Notes: generated by a model not told the origin, from the sequence alone. A DNA stretch of 37,795 bases from Oscillospiraceae bacterium (GCA_017537045.1 JAFYLN010000170.1:1-37795); one strand, 5' to 3'. Counted from the first letter of the stretch, positions 24,280 to 32,583 are shown. Numbers and translations are program-made.

Positions 24280-24623
24280 GCATGCTGCAGATGGTTGAAA
24301 CAGTCCTTAAAACTTACGGCACTGCCGTAACACTGCAGCAGGGGGAGGCCTTACATACGGTTCGGGCATTTTTTCAGCCGGTGCGCTCCAAAAGCTGGCA
24401 ATATCTGGAGGGGAATTATTCCCCTCTGGGTGAAATTCCCCGTGGTCAGTATGTGTATCTGGGTCCGGTTTCCCCAAAGGCCGAGGCCGGTGATACGCTG
24501 CTTGTAGATGGCAAAGCTTACTGGCTGCGGCGGACAGAACTGGTTCGCGATGGAAAGGGACCTGTCTATTGCTGGGGTATGTGTGTGGAAAAAGGTGGTG
24601 AGGATACTTGGGGACAATCGTAA
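24276..24623 (+). CDS. Head closure or adaptor-like protein
   Basis: The 115-residue product is mostly predicted beta (HTVRAFFQPVRSKSWQYL, GQYVYLGPVSPKAEAGDTLL, GKAYWLRRTELVRDGKGPVY). This is the pattern of small head-closure proteins of the gp16/XkdH type that seal the connector and bind the tail. The assignment rests on size, fold pattern and order in the cassette. It overlaps the next gene by 16 bases. Confidence 0.7.
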   Translation: MSMLQMVETVLKTYGTAVTLQQGEALHTVRAFFQPVRSKSWQYLEGNYSPLGEIPRGQYVYLGPVSPKAEAGDTLLVDGKAYWLRRTELVRDGKGPVYCWGMCVEKGGEDTWGQS

Positions 24624-25282
24624 GCCAAATCATTGAAAAGCTGCGTGCGGGCAATATCCGGGCCGACGAAGCCTATCCCGGCGGACGAATTCCGGCGCTG
24701 GCCGGTGCGGTGGCGGCGGTAAGGCTTGGGAAGATCGACCGCAGTGTCCGCACCACTACCGTACAGGTTGTAATCATGAGTCCGGCACTGCAGGGCGGCA
24801 GTCTCTGTGAAACCACGGCGTTACAAGCCATCGAGGTGCTTCAGAAAATGGATGGCACCTGTAGGAAGGATATCTGTAAATTCGACGAAATGGCGGATGT
24901 TTTCTACATTGAGATCGAAGCGGAATTCTTCGGTACCGCACTGCCCGCAAAATGGTCTGCCGGCCCCGGCTTTTCAGTTACCATCGGGCAGCAGGCGATG
25001 AATCATGTGGTCAGCTTCGGTATCGCGCGTAAAACAGATGATGAGGTCACTGCCATTGCCAATGCAAAATGGGAGTTTACATTGGAAGAACTGCTGCCGC
25101 CGGGCAGCAGTGAGCCGCCCGATCCCACAGAACCCTTCAGCCTGATGGTCACAAGAAGCAACTGCGATGAAATGCTGACCGGATGCACCTTTATCTCCGT
25201 CAAACGGGAAGACACTCTGCGGGGTATCAGTCAGGTACGCACAGGCATTGCCGAGAAGCGGTCTGTGATGGGAATTTTATAA
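24608..25282 (+). CDS. Tail-terminator-like protein with an extra C-terminal domain
   Basis: The 224-residue product starts at TTG with GGTGAGG just upstream. The first 120 residues (SQIIEKLRAGNIRADEAYPG, then VQVVIMSPALQGGSLCETTA and DVFYIEIEAEFFG) fit tail terminator/completion proteins. The last 95 residues, after a Pro/Ser linker (PPGSSEPPDPTEP), form a second domain with FSLMVTRSNCDEMLTGCTFI and GISQVRTGIAEKR, which I cannot name. Terminator proteins are normally about 120-150 residues, so this looks like a fusion. It is the last cassette gene; a perfect terminator follows five bases later, where a normal prophage would continue with tail genes. Confidence 0.7.
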   Translation: MGTIVSQIIEKLRAGNIRADEAYPGGRIPALAGAVAAVRLGKIDRSVRTTTVQVVIMSPALQGGSLCETTALQAIEVLQKMDGTCRKDICKFDEMADVFYIEIEAEFFGTALPAKWSAGPGFSVTIGQQAMNHVVSFGIARKTDDEVTAIANAKWEFTLEELLPPGSSEPPDPTEPFSLMVTRSNCDEMLTGCTFISVKREDTLRGISQVRTGIAEKRSVMGIL

Positions 25283-25286
25283 ACGT

Positions 25287-25324
25287 GACCCATGGGATTT
25301 CATATGTCCCATGGGTCTTTTTTT
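25287..25324 (+). terminator. Rho-independent terminator closing the head cassette
   Basis: A perfect 11-bp stem GACCCATGGGA/TCCCATGGGTC encloses a 9-nt loop and is followed by seven T residues. It proves that the transcript is meant to end right after the tail-terminator-like gene. Confidence 0.95.
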
Positions 25325-25326
25325 AT

Positions 25327-25683
25327 AAATTGATGTTTAACGTACTGTTGCACCGCACCACCAAGGATGTCATTCCGAGGAGGGGCGAAGCCCCGACGTG
25401 GGAATCTCCCGGTACGATGCTTGTTTCTGCACTGTTTATCGATGCATGGAAGCAGGAGATTGCCACGTCGCGCTATGCGCTCCTCGCAATGACATGTTTT
25501 TTAAGCGGCACAATGTTGCGAATTCGCCGGAGACCAATGCGAAAGCGGAACATTTCCTTGCGCGGGCGTGTTGCAGAGCGCAGCGAATCAAAATAGGTCG
25601 ATTGCCGGTGGCAATCGCACAATAATTCATGGATCGCCGCCCCTACGATAGAATTGATAGACAGTACGATAAACTGAAATTTG
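25327..25683 (+). repeat. Interspersed palindromic element E8, composite with two insertions
   Basis: Left B-type end (AAATTGATGTTTAACGTAC) and right A end (CGATAAACTGAAATTTG) enclose 357 bp, twice the usual length. A different repeat with inverted ends (GTCATTCCGAGGAG... and ...CTCCTCGCAATGAC, 25369-25493) replaces box 1. Box 2 is split by the same 62-bp insert as in E1 (25569-25630). The element starts at the end of the U-tract of the cassette terminator and ends about 20 bp before the marR promoter. Confidence 0.88.
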
Positions 25684-25751
25684 TAAACAATTTACAATTT
25701 CGCTTGCATCCGTTTTGGGATTGTGGTAGAATGATATGTAGCGTGCTACAT
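25681..25751 (+). promoter_or_regulatory. marR-ABC operon promoter with operators
   Basis: TTGCAT (25704-25709) and TAGAAT (25727-25732) are separated by 17 bp. A perfect inverted repeat ATGTAGC-GT-GCTACAT (25736-25751) covers the expected transcription start and is a good MarR operator. A second inverted repeat TTGTAAA-CAA-TTTACAA (25681-25697) lies just upstream of the -35 box, at the edge of E8. Confidence 0.85.
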
Positions 25752-25771
25752 TTTATTCGGAGGTGAGGTTC

Positions 25772-26230
25772 TTGCCCAAGCATTTTGGCCACTATGTGCG
25801 GATTCTGCACTGGTGTACGGATCAGCGTATTACAAATGCCCTTGCGCAAATGGAGCTGACTGCCTCCCAAGGGCCGATTCTGGGTTACATTGCCCACAGA
25901 AAAACACCCCCTTGCCCACGGGATATCGAGGAAGAATTCCGTTTGAGCCATCCCACGGTTTCCGGTCTGCTGTCGCGGCTGGAGAAAAAGGGTTTCCTCG
26001 AATTTTTTCCCGATCAGACCGACCGCCGCTGTAAACGGATCCGCCTGCAAGAGAAAGGCCGGCAGTGCATTGAGATCATGCACCGCACCATTGCTGAAAA
26101 CGAAACAAACATGATGCAAGGCTTTTCCGAGGCGGAACAAGAGCTGTTTTTCACATTTTTAAACCGCGCGATTCAAAATATGGGCGGCAATCCCTGCTGC
26201 CGCAAATCTGAGGAGGATGCAACAACATGA
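25772..26230 (+). CDS. MarR family transcriptional regulator
   Basis: The 152-residue product has a winged-helix domain with ASQGPILGYIAHRKTPPCPR, the recognition helix around LSHPTVSGLLSRLEKKGFLE and the wing DQTDRRCKRIRLQEKG. Such proteins repress efflux operons until a ligand binds. Position directly ahead of two ABC exporter genes, with an ATGA overlap, and the palindromic operator at the start site fit autorepression of the whole operon. I use the TTG at 25772, with GGAGG eight bases upstream. The GTG at 25763 coincides with the ribosome binding site. Confidence 0.93.
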   Translation: MPKHFGHYVRILHWCTDQRITNALAQMELTASQGPILGYIAHRKTPPCPRDIEEEFRLSHPTVSGLLSRLEKKGFLEFFPDQTDRRCKRIRLQEKGRQCIEIMHRTIAENETNMMQGFSEAEQELFFTFLNRAIQNMGGNPCCRKSEEDATT

Positions 26231-27975
26231 TCAAACGACTGGCCCGGTGCATCCGGGAATACAAATGGCCTGCGCTGCTCAGTCCCCTGTGCATGATCGG
26301 CGAGGTGTCTATGGAGGTGCTGATCCCACTGGTCATGGCAGACCTGTATGACTACGGTATCGTCATGCAGAACATGAATATCGTGGTCACCAAATCCATT
26401 CAGCTTATTATTCTGGCGCTGTGCTCTTTGAGTTTCGGTGTTGCATCCGCCACATTTGCTGCCAAGGCGGGCACGGGCTTTGCCAAGAATCTACGCCATG
26501 ACATGTTCCACCGTGTACAGAATTTCAGCTTTTCCAATATCGACCGGTTTTCTACAGCATCCATCGTCACCCGTCTGACATCCGACGTGGCCAACCTGCA
26601 GATGACCTTCCAGATGATGATCCGTATGGCCTTCCGCAGCCCCATGATGATGATTCTTGCCATGTTCTCTGCCATGCGCATCAGCGTGAAACTGAGTCTG
26701 GTCTTCCTCGGCGCACTGCCTATTCTGATGGTGGCTCTGGCCATTCTGGCTCCCATGGTTTTTAAGATTTTCGACCGTGCTTTCAGAACCCTTGATAAGC
26801 TGAACACCGTGGTGCAGGAAAATATCCACGGCATCCGGGTGGTCAAGTCTTTCGTCCGGGATGAAAAGGAAGTGGAGAAGTTTACCGGTATTTCCACCAC
26901 CATCAGCAAGGACTTTTCTAAAGCAGAGCGGATTCTGGCGCTGAACAGTCCCATCATGCAATTCTGCATCTATGCCTGCATGATCGCCATTTCCTGGTTT
27001 GGTGCCAGAATGGTCGTTGCCTCCGGCAACAATCCCGATCTGGGGCTGACCACCGGCGAGCTTTCCTCCCTCTTTACCTACACCACCCAGATTCTGTCCT
27101 CGTTTATGATGCTGTCCATGATCTTCGTTATGATGACCATGAGCCGCACACCCCTGAAGCGCTGCTATGAGATCCTGACCGAGGAACCTGATCTGACCTC
27201 CCCTGTTGAAAATGCCGTCACCGAAGTTCCCGATGGTTCTATCGACTTCGAAAACGTCGGTTTCCGCTACAGCCCCACTGCCCTGCACCGGACATTGAAA
27301 GAGGTAGACCTGCATATTCCCGCCGGTTCTACTGTCGGTATCATCGGCGGTACCGGTTCTTCCAAGTCCACGCTGGTACAGCTGATCCCCCGCCTTTACG
27401 ATGTGTCCGAAGGCACCCTGAAGGTCGGCGGCGTGAATGTTAAGAATTATGATCTGGATGTGCTGCGCAATGAAGTTGCCATGGTGCTGCAAAAGAACGT
27501 GCTTTTTTCCGGCACCATCAAGGATAATCTGCGCTGGGGCAATGCAAATGCAACAGACGAAGAAATGATCCACGCCTGCAAATTAGCCTGCGCCCATGAT
27601 TTCATCACCGCCTTCCCCGCCGGCTACGACCATAAGATCGAACAGGGCGGCACCAATGTTTCCGGCGGTCAGAAGCAGCGCCTTTGCATTGCAAGAGCCT
27701 TGCTGAAAAAGCCGAAGATTCTGATTCTCGATGACTCCACCTCCGCCGTGGATACCCGCACCGATGCCATGATCCGTCAGGCATTCCGTGAAGAGATCCC
27801 CGGCACTACCAAGCTGATCATTGCGCAGCGCATCAGCTCCGTGCAGGATGCAGACATGATCGTGGTTATGGACAACGGCCACATTGACGATGTAGGCAAC
27901 CACGAGGAATTGATGCAGCGCTGCCGCATCTATCAGGAAGTTTACTACTCCCAGCAGAAAGGAGGAATGGAATAA
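26227..27975 (+). CDS. ABC exporter half-transporter with degenerate ATPase site
   Basis: The 582-residue type IV exporter has six membrane segments (about 15-310) and a C-terminal ATPase. Walker A is GGTGSSKST and the signature VSGGQKQR is canonical. The Walker B catalytic glutamate is replaced (LILDDSTSAVD) and the H-loop histidine is glutamine (IAQRISS). Its partner has the opposite pattern, so the two form an asymmetric heterodimer of the BmrCD/TM287-288 type with one dead site. Substrates are probably drugs or lipids, by family. It overlaps the marR stop by four bases and shares one base with the partner gene. Confidence 0.93.
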   Translation: MIKRLARCIREYKWPALLSPLCMIGEVSMEVLIPLVMADLYDYGIVMQNMNIVVTKSIQLIILALCSLSFGVASATFAAKAGTGFAKNLRHDMFHRVQNFSFSNIDRFSTASIVTRLTSDVANLQMTFQMMIRMAFRSPMMMILAMFSAMRISVKLSLVFLGALPILMVALAILAPMVFKIFDRAFRTLDKLNTVVQENIHGIRVVKSFVRDEKEVEKFTGISTTISKDFSKAERILALNSPIMQFCIYACMIAISWFGARMVVASGNNPDLGLTTGELSSLFTYTTQILSSFMMLSMIFVMMTMSRTPLKRCYEILTEEPDLTSPVENAVTEVPDGSIDFENVGFRYSPTALHRTLKEVDLHIPAGSTVGIIGGTGSSKSTLVQLIPRLYDVSEGTLKVGGVNVKNYDLDVLRNEVAMVLQKNVLFSGTIKDNLRWGNANATDEEMIHACKLACAHDFITAFPAGYDHKIEQGGTNVSGGQKQRLCIARALLKKPKILILDDSTSAVDTRTDAMIRQAFREEIPGTTKLIIAQRISSVQDADMIVVMDNGHIDDVGNHEELMQRCRIYQEVYYSQQKGGME

Positions 27976-29873
27976 TGCCCCCTGTTAAGTTTAGCAAGGA
28001 TGGCCGCAAGGCCAAGGATCCCAAGAAGACCCTCCTGCGGCTTCTCGGCTACATGAAACGTTATCTTCCCAATCTGCTGGCGGTGCTGGTGTGCATTATC
28101 GTTTCTGCCATTGCCTCCACCCGGGGCAGCGAGAACATCGGCAACCTGGTGGATGAATTTATCCTGCCCATGGTTGCTTCCGGCTCTACGGATTTTGCTC
28201 CGCTGGCAAAATACCTCGTTGGCATCGGTGCCATCTTCGCTGCCGGTATGATTGCGGCATTTTTGCAGCAGTATCTGATGGTTTCTGTTACACAGGGCAC
28301 TCAGAAAACCATCCGTGATGAGATGTTCACCAAGATGCAGCGGCTCCCCCTGCGTTATTTTGACTCCAACACTGCCGGCAACATCATGTCCCGCTACACC
28401 AGCGACATCGATACCCTGCGTCAGATGATCTCCCAGTCCATTCCGCAGGCATTTTCCTCCATTATCACCATCATCGTGGTGTTCATCGCCATGTTGAAAG
28501 CATCGTGGATTCTCACCATCGTGACCATGCTGACCGTTGTTGGTATCATGTTTGTGACCATCACTGTGGTGGCTAAAGCCGGTAAATTCTTCATCGGCCA
28601 GCAGAAATCCCTGGGCGCGGTCAACGGTTATGTGGAAGAAATGATCACCGGTCAGAAAGTGGTCAAGGTCTTTACCCACGAGGAAAAATGCAAGGAAGAA
28701 TTTGACAAGCTCAACGAAGAGCTTTGCCGCAATGCCTACACAGCAGGCAGGCTTACCAACATGATGGGTCCCATCAACAACAACTTAGGTTATGTGCAGT
28801 ATTCGATCCTTGCCATCATCGGCGGTATTCTGGTGGTCTCCTCCAAGGGAGAGCTGCTGGAGCTGGGTGACCTGATGACCTTCATGCTGCTGAGCCGTTC
28901 CTTCAACATGCCCATTAACCAGATTTCCAACCAGATCAATGCCATCGTCATGGCGCTGGCCGGCGCTGAGCGTGTGTTTGAGCTGATGGATGTGGAGCCA
29001 GAAGTGGATGAGGGCTATGTAACGCTGGTCAACGCAAATATTGACGAAAACGGAAACATCACCGAATCCGAAAAGCGTACCGGCCACTGGGCATGGCGTC
29101 ATCCCCATCAGGCTGAAGGCACCGTCACCTACACCGAACTGAAGGGCGACATCTTCATGGATATGGTGGACTTCGGTTATGTGCCGGAAAAGCAGGTGCT
29201 TTACGACATTTCCCTGTATGCCCATCCCGGTCAAAAGATCGCCTTCGTCGGCGCAACAGGTGCAGGCAAAACCACCATCACCAATTTGATCAACCGTTTC
29301 TACGACATTGCCGACGGCAAGATCCGTTACGACGGCATCAATATCAACAAGATCAAAAAGGCCGATCTGCGGCGATCCCTCGGCGTGGTGCTGCAGGAAA
29401 CGAACCTGTTCACCGGCACCGTCATGGACAACATCCGCTACGGCAAGCTGGATGCCACCGATGATGAATGCATTCAGGCTGCAAAGCTGGCAAACGCCCA
29501 CGGCTTTATCTCCCGCCTGCCCAAGGGTTATGATACAGAGCTGACCGGTAACGGTGCCAACCTTTCTCAGGGTCAGCGGCAATTGATCGCCATTGCCCGT
29601 GCAGCAGTTGCCGATCCTCCCGTTATGATTCTGGACGAGGCAACCTCTTCCATCGATACCCGTACCGAAAGATTAGTGCAGGACGGCATGGATGCCCTGA
29701 TGCACGGCAGAACGGTGTTCGTTATTGCCCACCGCCTTTCCACCATCATGAACTCCGACTGCATCATGGTGCTTGACCATGGCCGCATCATCGAACGCGG
29801 TACCCACGAAGATCTGATTGCCCAGAAGGGCACCTACTACCAGCTTTATACCGGCGCATTCGAACTGGAATAA
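27975..29873 (+). CDS. ABC exporter half-transporter with canonical Walker motifs
   Basis: The 632-residue partner has six membrane segments. Between the membrane part and the ATPase there is a longer linker (about 335-390, including ITESEKRTGHWAWRHPHQAE), typical of the larger subunit in heterodimeric exporters. Walker A GATGAGKTT, Walker B MILDEATSSIDT and H-loop IAHRLST are canonical, but the signature is NLSQGQRQ with Gln for the second Gly. That altered signature would face the degenerate Walker site of the first subunit. The ORF is intact and closed by a strong terminator. Confidence 0.93.
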   Translation: MPPVKFSKDGRKAKDPKKTLLRLLGYMKRYLPNLLAVLVCIIVSAIASTRGSENIGNLVDEFILPMVASGSTDFAPLAKYLVGIGAIFAAGMIAAFLQQYLMVSVTQGTQKTIRDEMFTKMQRLPLRYFDSNTAGNIMSRYTSDIDTLRQMISQSIPQAFSSIITIIVVFIAMLKASWILTIVTMLTVVGIMFVTITVVAKAGKFFIGQQKSLGAVNGYVEEMITGQKVVKVFTHEEKCKEEFDKLNEELCRNAYTAGRLTNMMGPINNNLGYVQYSILAIIGGILVVSSKGELLELGDLMTFMLLSRSFNMPINQISNQINAIVMALAGAERVFELMDVEPEVDEGYVTLVNANIDENGNITESEKRTGHWAWRHPHQAEGTVTYTELKGDIFMDMVDFGYVPEKQVLYDISLYAHPGQKIAFVGATGAGKTTITNLINRFYDIADGKIRYDGININKIKKADLRRSLGVVLQETNLFTGTVMDNIRYGKLDATDDECIQAAKLANAHGFISRLPKGYDTELTGNGANLSQGQRQLIAIARAAVADPPVMILDEATSSIDTRTERLVQDGMDALMHGRTVFVIAHRLSTIMNSDCIMVLDHGRIIERGTHEDLIAQKGTYYQLYTGAFELE

Positions 29874-29878
29874 AAGCC

Positions 29879-29906
29879 AAAAGGGGACGCAAATGCGTCC
29901 CCTTTT
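29879..29906 (+). terminator. Terminator of the marR-ABC operon
   Basis: AAAAGGGGACGC and GCGTCCCCTTTT form a perfect 12-bp stem around AAAT, six bases after the stop codon. Confidence 0.92.
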
Positions 29907-29945
29907 ATGCAGATATGTCCGGTATTTCACTGGAAGATAATACAC

Positions 29946-29975
29946 TTGACAACATCTTGGCAAGCATCGTATAAT
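29946..29975 (+). promoter_or_regulatory. Promoter of the asparagine-synthetase-like gene
   Basis: Consensus TTGACA (29946-29951) and TATAAT (29970-29975) with an 18-bp spacer; the leader would be about 30 nt. Confidence 0.9.
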
Positions 29976-30014
29976 GAGACAACAATTATCGGTAGTTCCC
30001 AGAGGTAGTAATTT

Positions 30015-31670
30015 ATGAAGTCTATGAATGGCGTGGTTCGGTATGATCGTAAAAGCGAACTGCATTTTGCAACCTGGAATGATAAATTCCCGGAAGAAAA
30101 GGTTTGCTTTGAAAATGAGGATTATTTGATTCATTTTGATGGCATCATTCTCAACAGCAATGAACTGAAATCTGCATTTAACTGCAACAGCAACCAATCG
30201 ATTCTGCTTCAGCTATACAAATCCTACGGTTCTGAGTTGGTCTTTCATGCAAAGGGGCTGTATGCTTTGGTTCTGTGGGACAAGCAGGCGCAAACATTGC
30301 TGGTCACCAATGACTTATTGTCCAAGCGTCCCCTTTATTACCACCGCGCTGAACATGGACTTTGTTATGCTTCCAGCTATTATGATATTCTGGATATTCT
30401 AAGCGCTGAAAATGTTTCTCCTGCTTTTCGCATGGATGCATTTGAAGATATGCTTCAGGATGGTTTTGTATCCGGGAATAAGACCTACCTCCATGAAGTT
30501 TTTTATCTGAAGCCGTTTGAATCTCTTGTGGTTGATCTGAAAAATGCCAGTACACAGCTTATCCACCATCAGCCGAAGGCTTTCGATCTTCCTGACACAG
30601 AAGAGGCTGCGGCAGCCCGGTTTGAGGAACTCTTTTCCGCAGCAGTCAAACTCCAGTTTCAAAAAAATACCGAATATGGTTACAGGCAGTGCGCAGCCCT
30701 GTCCGGCGGTATGGACTCCCGCGCCTGCGTTTTAAAAGCACACCAGCTAGGATTGACGGAAGATCTTGTATGCTTTAATTATGCGCAATCCGATTCTCTG
30801 GATTTTACCATTTCCAGGAAGATTGCCATTGACCACGGCTTTGATTATCTCTATTATCCAATGGATGCCGCTCTTTTTCTCTCCCGTCTGGAGGAATCCA
30901 TGTGCTGCAATGAATGCCAGCAGGACGGTATCGGTGCAACCGGTGCCAGAACGATGATCAGTCTCATGAATACATCCGGTTTTGGTTTAATTAACATCGG
31001 TATCTGCGGCGGTGAATTGATGGGTGACCTCGTCCAGACAACCTGGCAAAAAGCACCTTCCAGCAGGCTTCTCCGGCTGTTGAATCTCGTCCATGAGAAT
31101 ATCCGGGCACGAGCAACTACCGAAGAGACCAAGGCAGAAGATTACTGCTTTGATGCAGATTTACTTTTTGACCATATGCGGCTCAGTAAAAATTCCTCCC
31201 AAATGTTTGTGGATAAATGTGAAAGCGTTTCTCCCTTTATGGATGAAGATGTGGTCATGTTCATTTTGCAGCTCAATCCCGGATTCCTGTTTCACCGAAA
31301 GATGTACCGCAGGTGGATGGTCAAGTATCTTCCAAATCCCTATGTTTTAACATCTACCTGCACGCCTGTTGACAGTTCCCTCCTACAGGAAATCCTCGTC
31401 AAACTCAAATACGAATTACAGGCACGTTTGAAGGGTATCAGTGCCCGGGAAATGAATCCTATTGATAGATGGTTGGAAACATTACCCCATCATGCACAAA
31501 GCTGCACATGCCAATATGAACAGACCCGCCAGTGGCTCGGGCAGACCAGCGGTACGGAAGAAATTCTCTGTGCAGCCACAACTGGTTGGGATGGCGGTTG
31601 GTCTCAGAGACTTCTTGTGCTCACCGCACTGCATGCTGCCAAGGATATTTGCAGCAGGTTTTCTAAATAA
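30015..31670 (+). CDS. Asparagine synthetase-like protein without the glutaminase cysteine
   Basis: The 551-residue product has the two-domain plan of AsnB. The N-terminal class II amidotransferase fold is recognisable (HFDGIILNSNEL, then GLYALVLWDKQAQTLLVTND and KRPLYYHRAEHG). However, the usual MCG start is MKSMNG, so the nucleophile Cys is missing, and the substrate Asn of YNGEIYN is Asp. The synthetase domain keeps the ATP PP-loop ALSGGMDSRA (about 228-237) and CGGELMGDL. Such proteins use ammonia or act as amide or peptide-bond formers (lasso cyclase, beta-lactam synthetase type), so asparagine synthesis is not assured. It is monocistronic, flanked by terminators, and looks more AT-rich than its neighbours, which may indicate transfer. 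Confidence 0.85.
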   Translation: MKSMNGVVRYDRKSELHFATWNDKFPEEKVCFENEDYLIHFDGIILNSNELKSAFNCNSNQSILLQLYKSYGSELVFHAKGLYALVLWDKQAQTLLVTNDLLSKRPLYYHRAEHGLCYASSYYDILDILSAENVSPAFRMDAFEDMLQDGFVSGNKTYLHEVFYLKPFESLVVDLKNASTQLIHHQPKAFDLPDTEEAAAARFEELFSAAVKLQFQKNTEYGYRQCAALSGGMDSRACVLKAHQLGLTEDLVCFNYAQSDSLDFTISRKIAIDHGFDYLYYPMDAALFLSRLEESMCCNECQQDGIGATGARTMISLMNTSGFGLINIGICGGELMGDLVQTTWQKAPSSRLLRLLNLVHENIRARATTEETKAEDYCFDADLLFDHMRLSKNSSQMFVDKCESVSPFMDEDVVMFILQLNPGFLFHRKMYRRWMVKYLPNPYVLTSTCTPVDSSLLQEILVKLKYELQARLKGISAREMNPIDRWLETLPHHAQSCTCQYEQTRQWLGQTSGTEEILCAATTGWDGGWSQRLLVLTALHAAKDICSRFSK

Positions 31671-31682
31671 GTGCACAATAAC

Positions 31683-31720
31683 AACCAGCCCGGTTCATCA
31701 CGAACCGGGCTGGTTTCTTA
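31683..31720. terminator. Bidirectional terminator between the AsnB-like and mscS genes
   Basis: A perfect 14-bp stem AACCAGCCCGGTTC/GAACCGGGCTGGTT encloses a 5-nt loop. It lies 12 bp after the plus-strand stop and two bases beyond the mscS stop on the minus strand, and can serve both genes. Confidence 0.92.
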
Positions 31721-32521
31721 GTTTTCGGTATAGACGTGGATATGGGGATAGACCATTTTGATACCCTGTGCATCGAAAAGATTCTTGACATCCAGCATAA
31801 CGGCATTACGTACATCCCAGTAATCTTCAGTCTTTGTCCAGACGCGCAATGCATAGCGAATGGTATTGTCGCCATAGCTGTCGATGACTGCTGCAGGTGC
31901 CGGATCCAACAGCACCTTGTCATGCGCGGCCGCCCGAAGCAGGGTATCCAGCACTTTCTGACTATCTGCGGTGTAAACTGCTGTGACAGAAATATCCACG
32001 CGGCGGGTTCCCGTGACGGAATAATTGATAATATCCCCTGCTGCAACCGTAGAATTGGGAATAGAGATCATCTTATTATCAGGGGTACGCAGCTTGGTAT
32101 AGGCCATGCCGATTTCCACCACCGTACCGGATTCTGCGCCGATATCCACAAAATCGCCGGAATGGAAGGGTGCAGTATAGAGCAGTGTGAAGCCGCCGAA
32201 TACATTGGCAAGGGCATTCTGTAAGGCCAGAGAAACAGACAGGGTCAGAACGCTTGCCAGCGCAATGATACCGGTCACATCAATGCCCACACTGTCTGCC
32301 ACCATGAGTCCCAGCAACAGGTACAGCACTACCCGCACCAGAGATTTGATCAGGGTATGAGCCGCGATCTCCAGCTTGCTCTTTTCCAAAAATTTGCGCA
32401 GAATGGTCATAACGATGCGGATCACCAGAATACCGCCCAGCAGGATCAGCAGGGCTGTCAGCAGGTTGCCTGCACCGTCTGACACAAATGCCGCCAGCCA
32501 GATTTCAATTTGTTCAAACAT
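31718..32521 (-). CDS. Small-conductance mechanosensitive channel (MscS family)
   Basis: The 267-residue product has three N-terminal membrane segments (about 18-40, 57-77 and 82-105). The pore helix carries the Ala/Gly/Leu pattern LASVLTLSVSLALQNALANV and leads into FGGFTLLYTAPFHSGDFVDI and the family stretch TPDNKMISIPNSTV. It is a minimal MscS without extra domains and would release solutes on osmotic down-shock. It follows iscR by 62 bp in the same direction with AAGGAG. A weak hairpin in that gap may reduce read-through. Confidence 0.95.
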   Translation of the reverse strand: MFEQIEIWLAAFVSDGAGNLLTALLILLGGILVIRIVMTILRKFLEKSKLEIAAHTLIKSLVRVVLYLLLGLMVADSVGIDVTGIIALASVLTLSVSLALQNALANVFGGFTLLYTAPFHSGDFVDIGAESGTVVEIGMAYTKLRTPDNKMISIPNSTVAAGDIINYSVTGTRRVDISVTAVYTADSQKVLDTLLRAAAHDKVLLDPAPAAVIDSYGDNTIRYALRVWTKTEDYWDVRNAVMLDVKNLFDAQGIKMVYPHIHVYTEN

Positions 32522-32583
32522 AGTTTTACTCCTTATACTTTCATAGAAAGAACGAGCCGCCAGAAAAGCAGCCCGTCCTCAGA

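Noticed and set aside
18835..25324. A complete prophage or insertion sequence
   Set aside because: No integrase, repressor pair, replication, tail or lysis genes and no flanking direct repeats were found; only the head module is present.
26491..29582. Minus-strand frames of 240-360 codons opposite the ABC exporter genes
   Set aside because: The sense strand encodes intact transporters with all motifs; the antisense frames are rich in His, Asp and Gly and show no domain.
32525..32583. A terminator between iscR and mscS
   Set aside because: The hairpin (ACGAGCC/GGCCCGT-like) is imperfect and the U-tract is interrupted, so it is only mentioned as possible weak attenuation.
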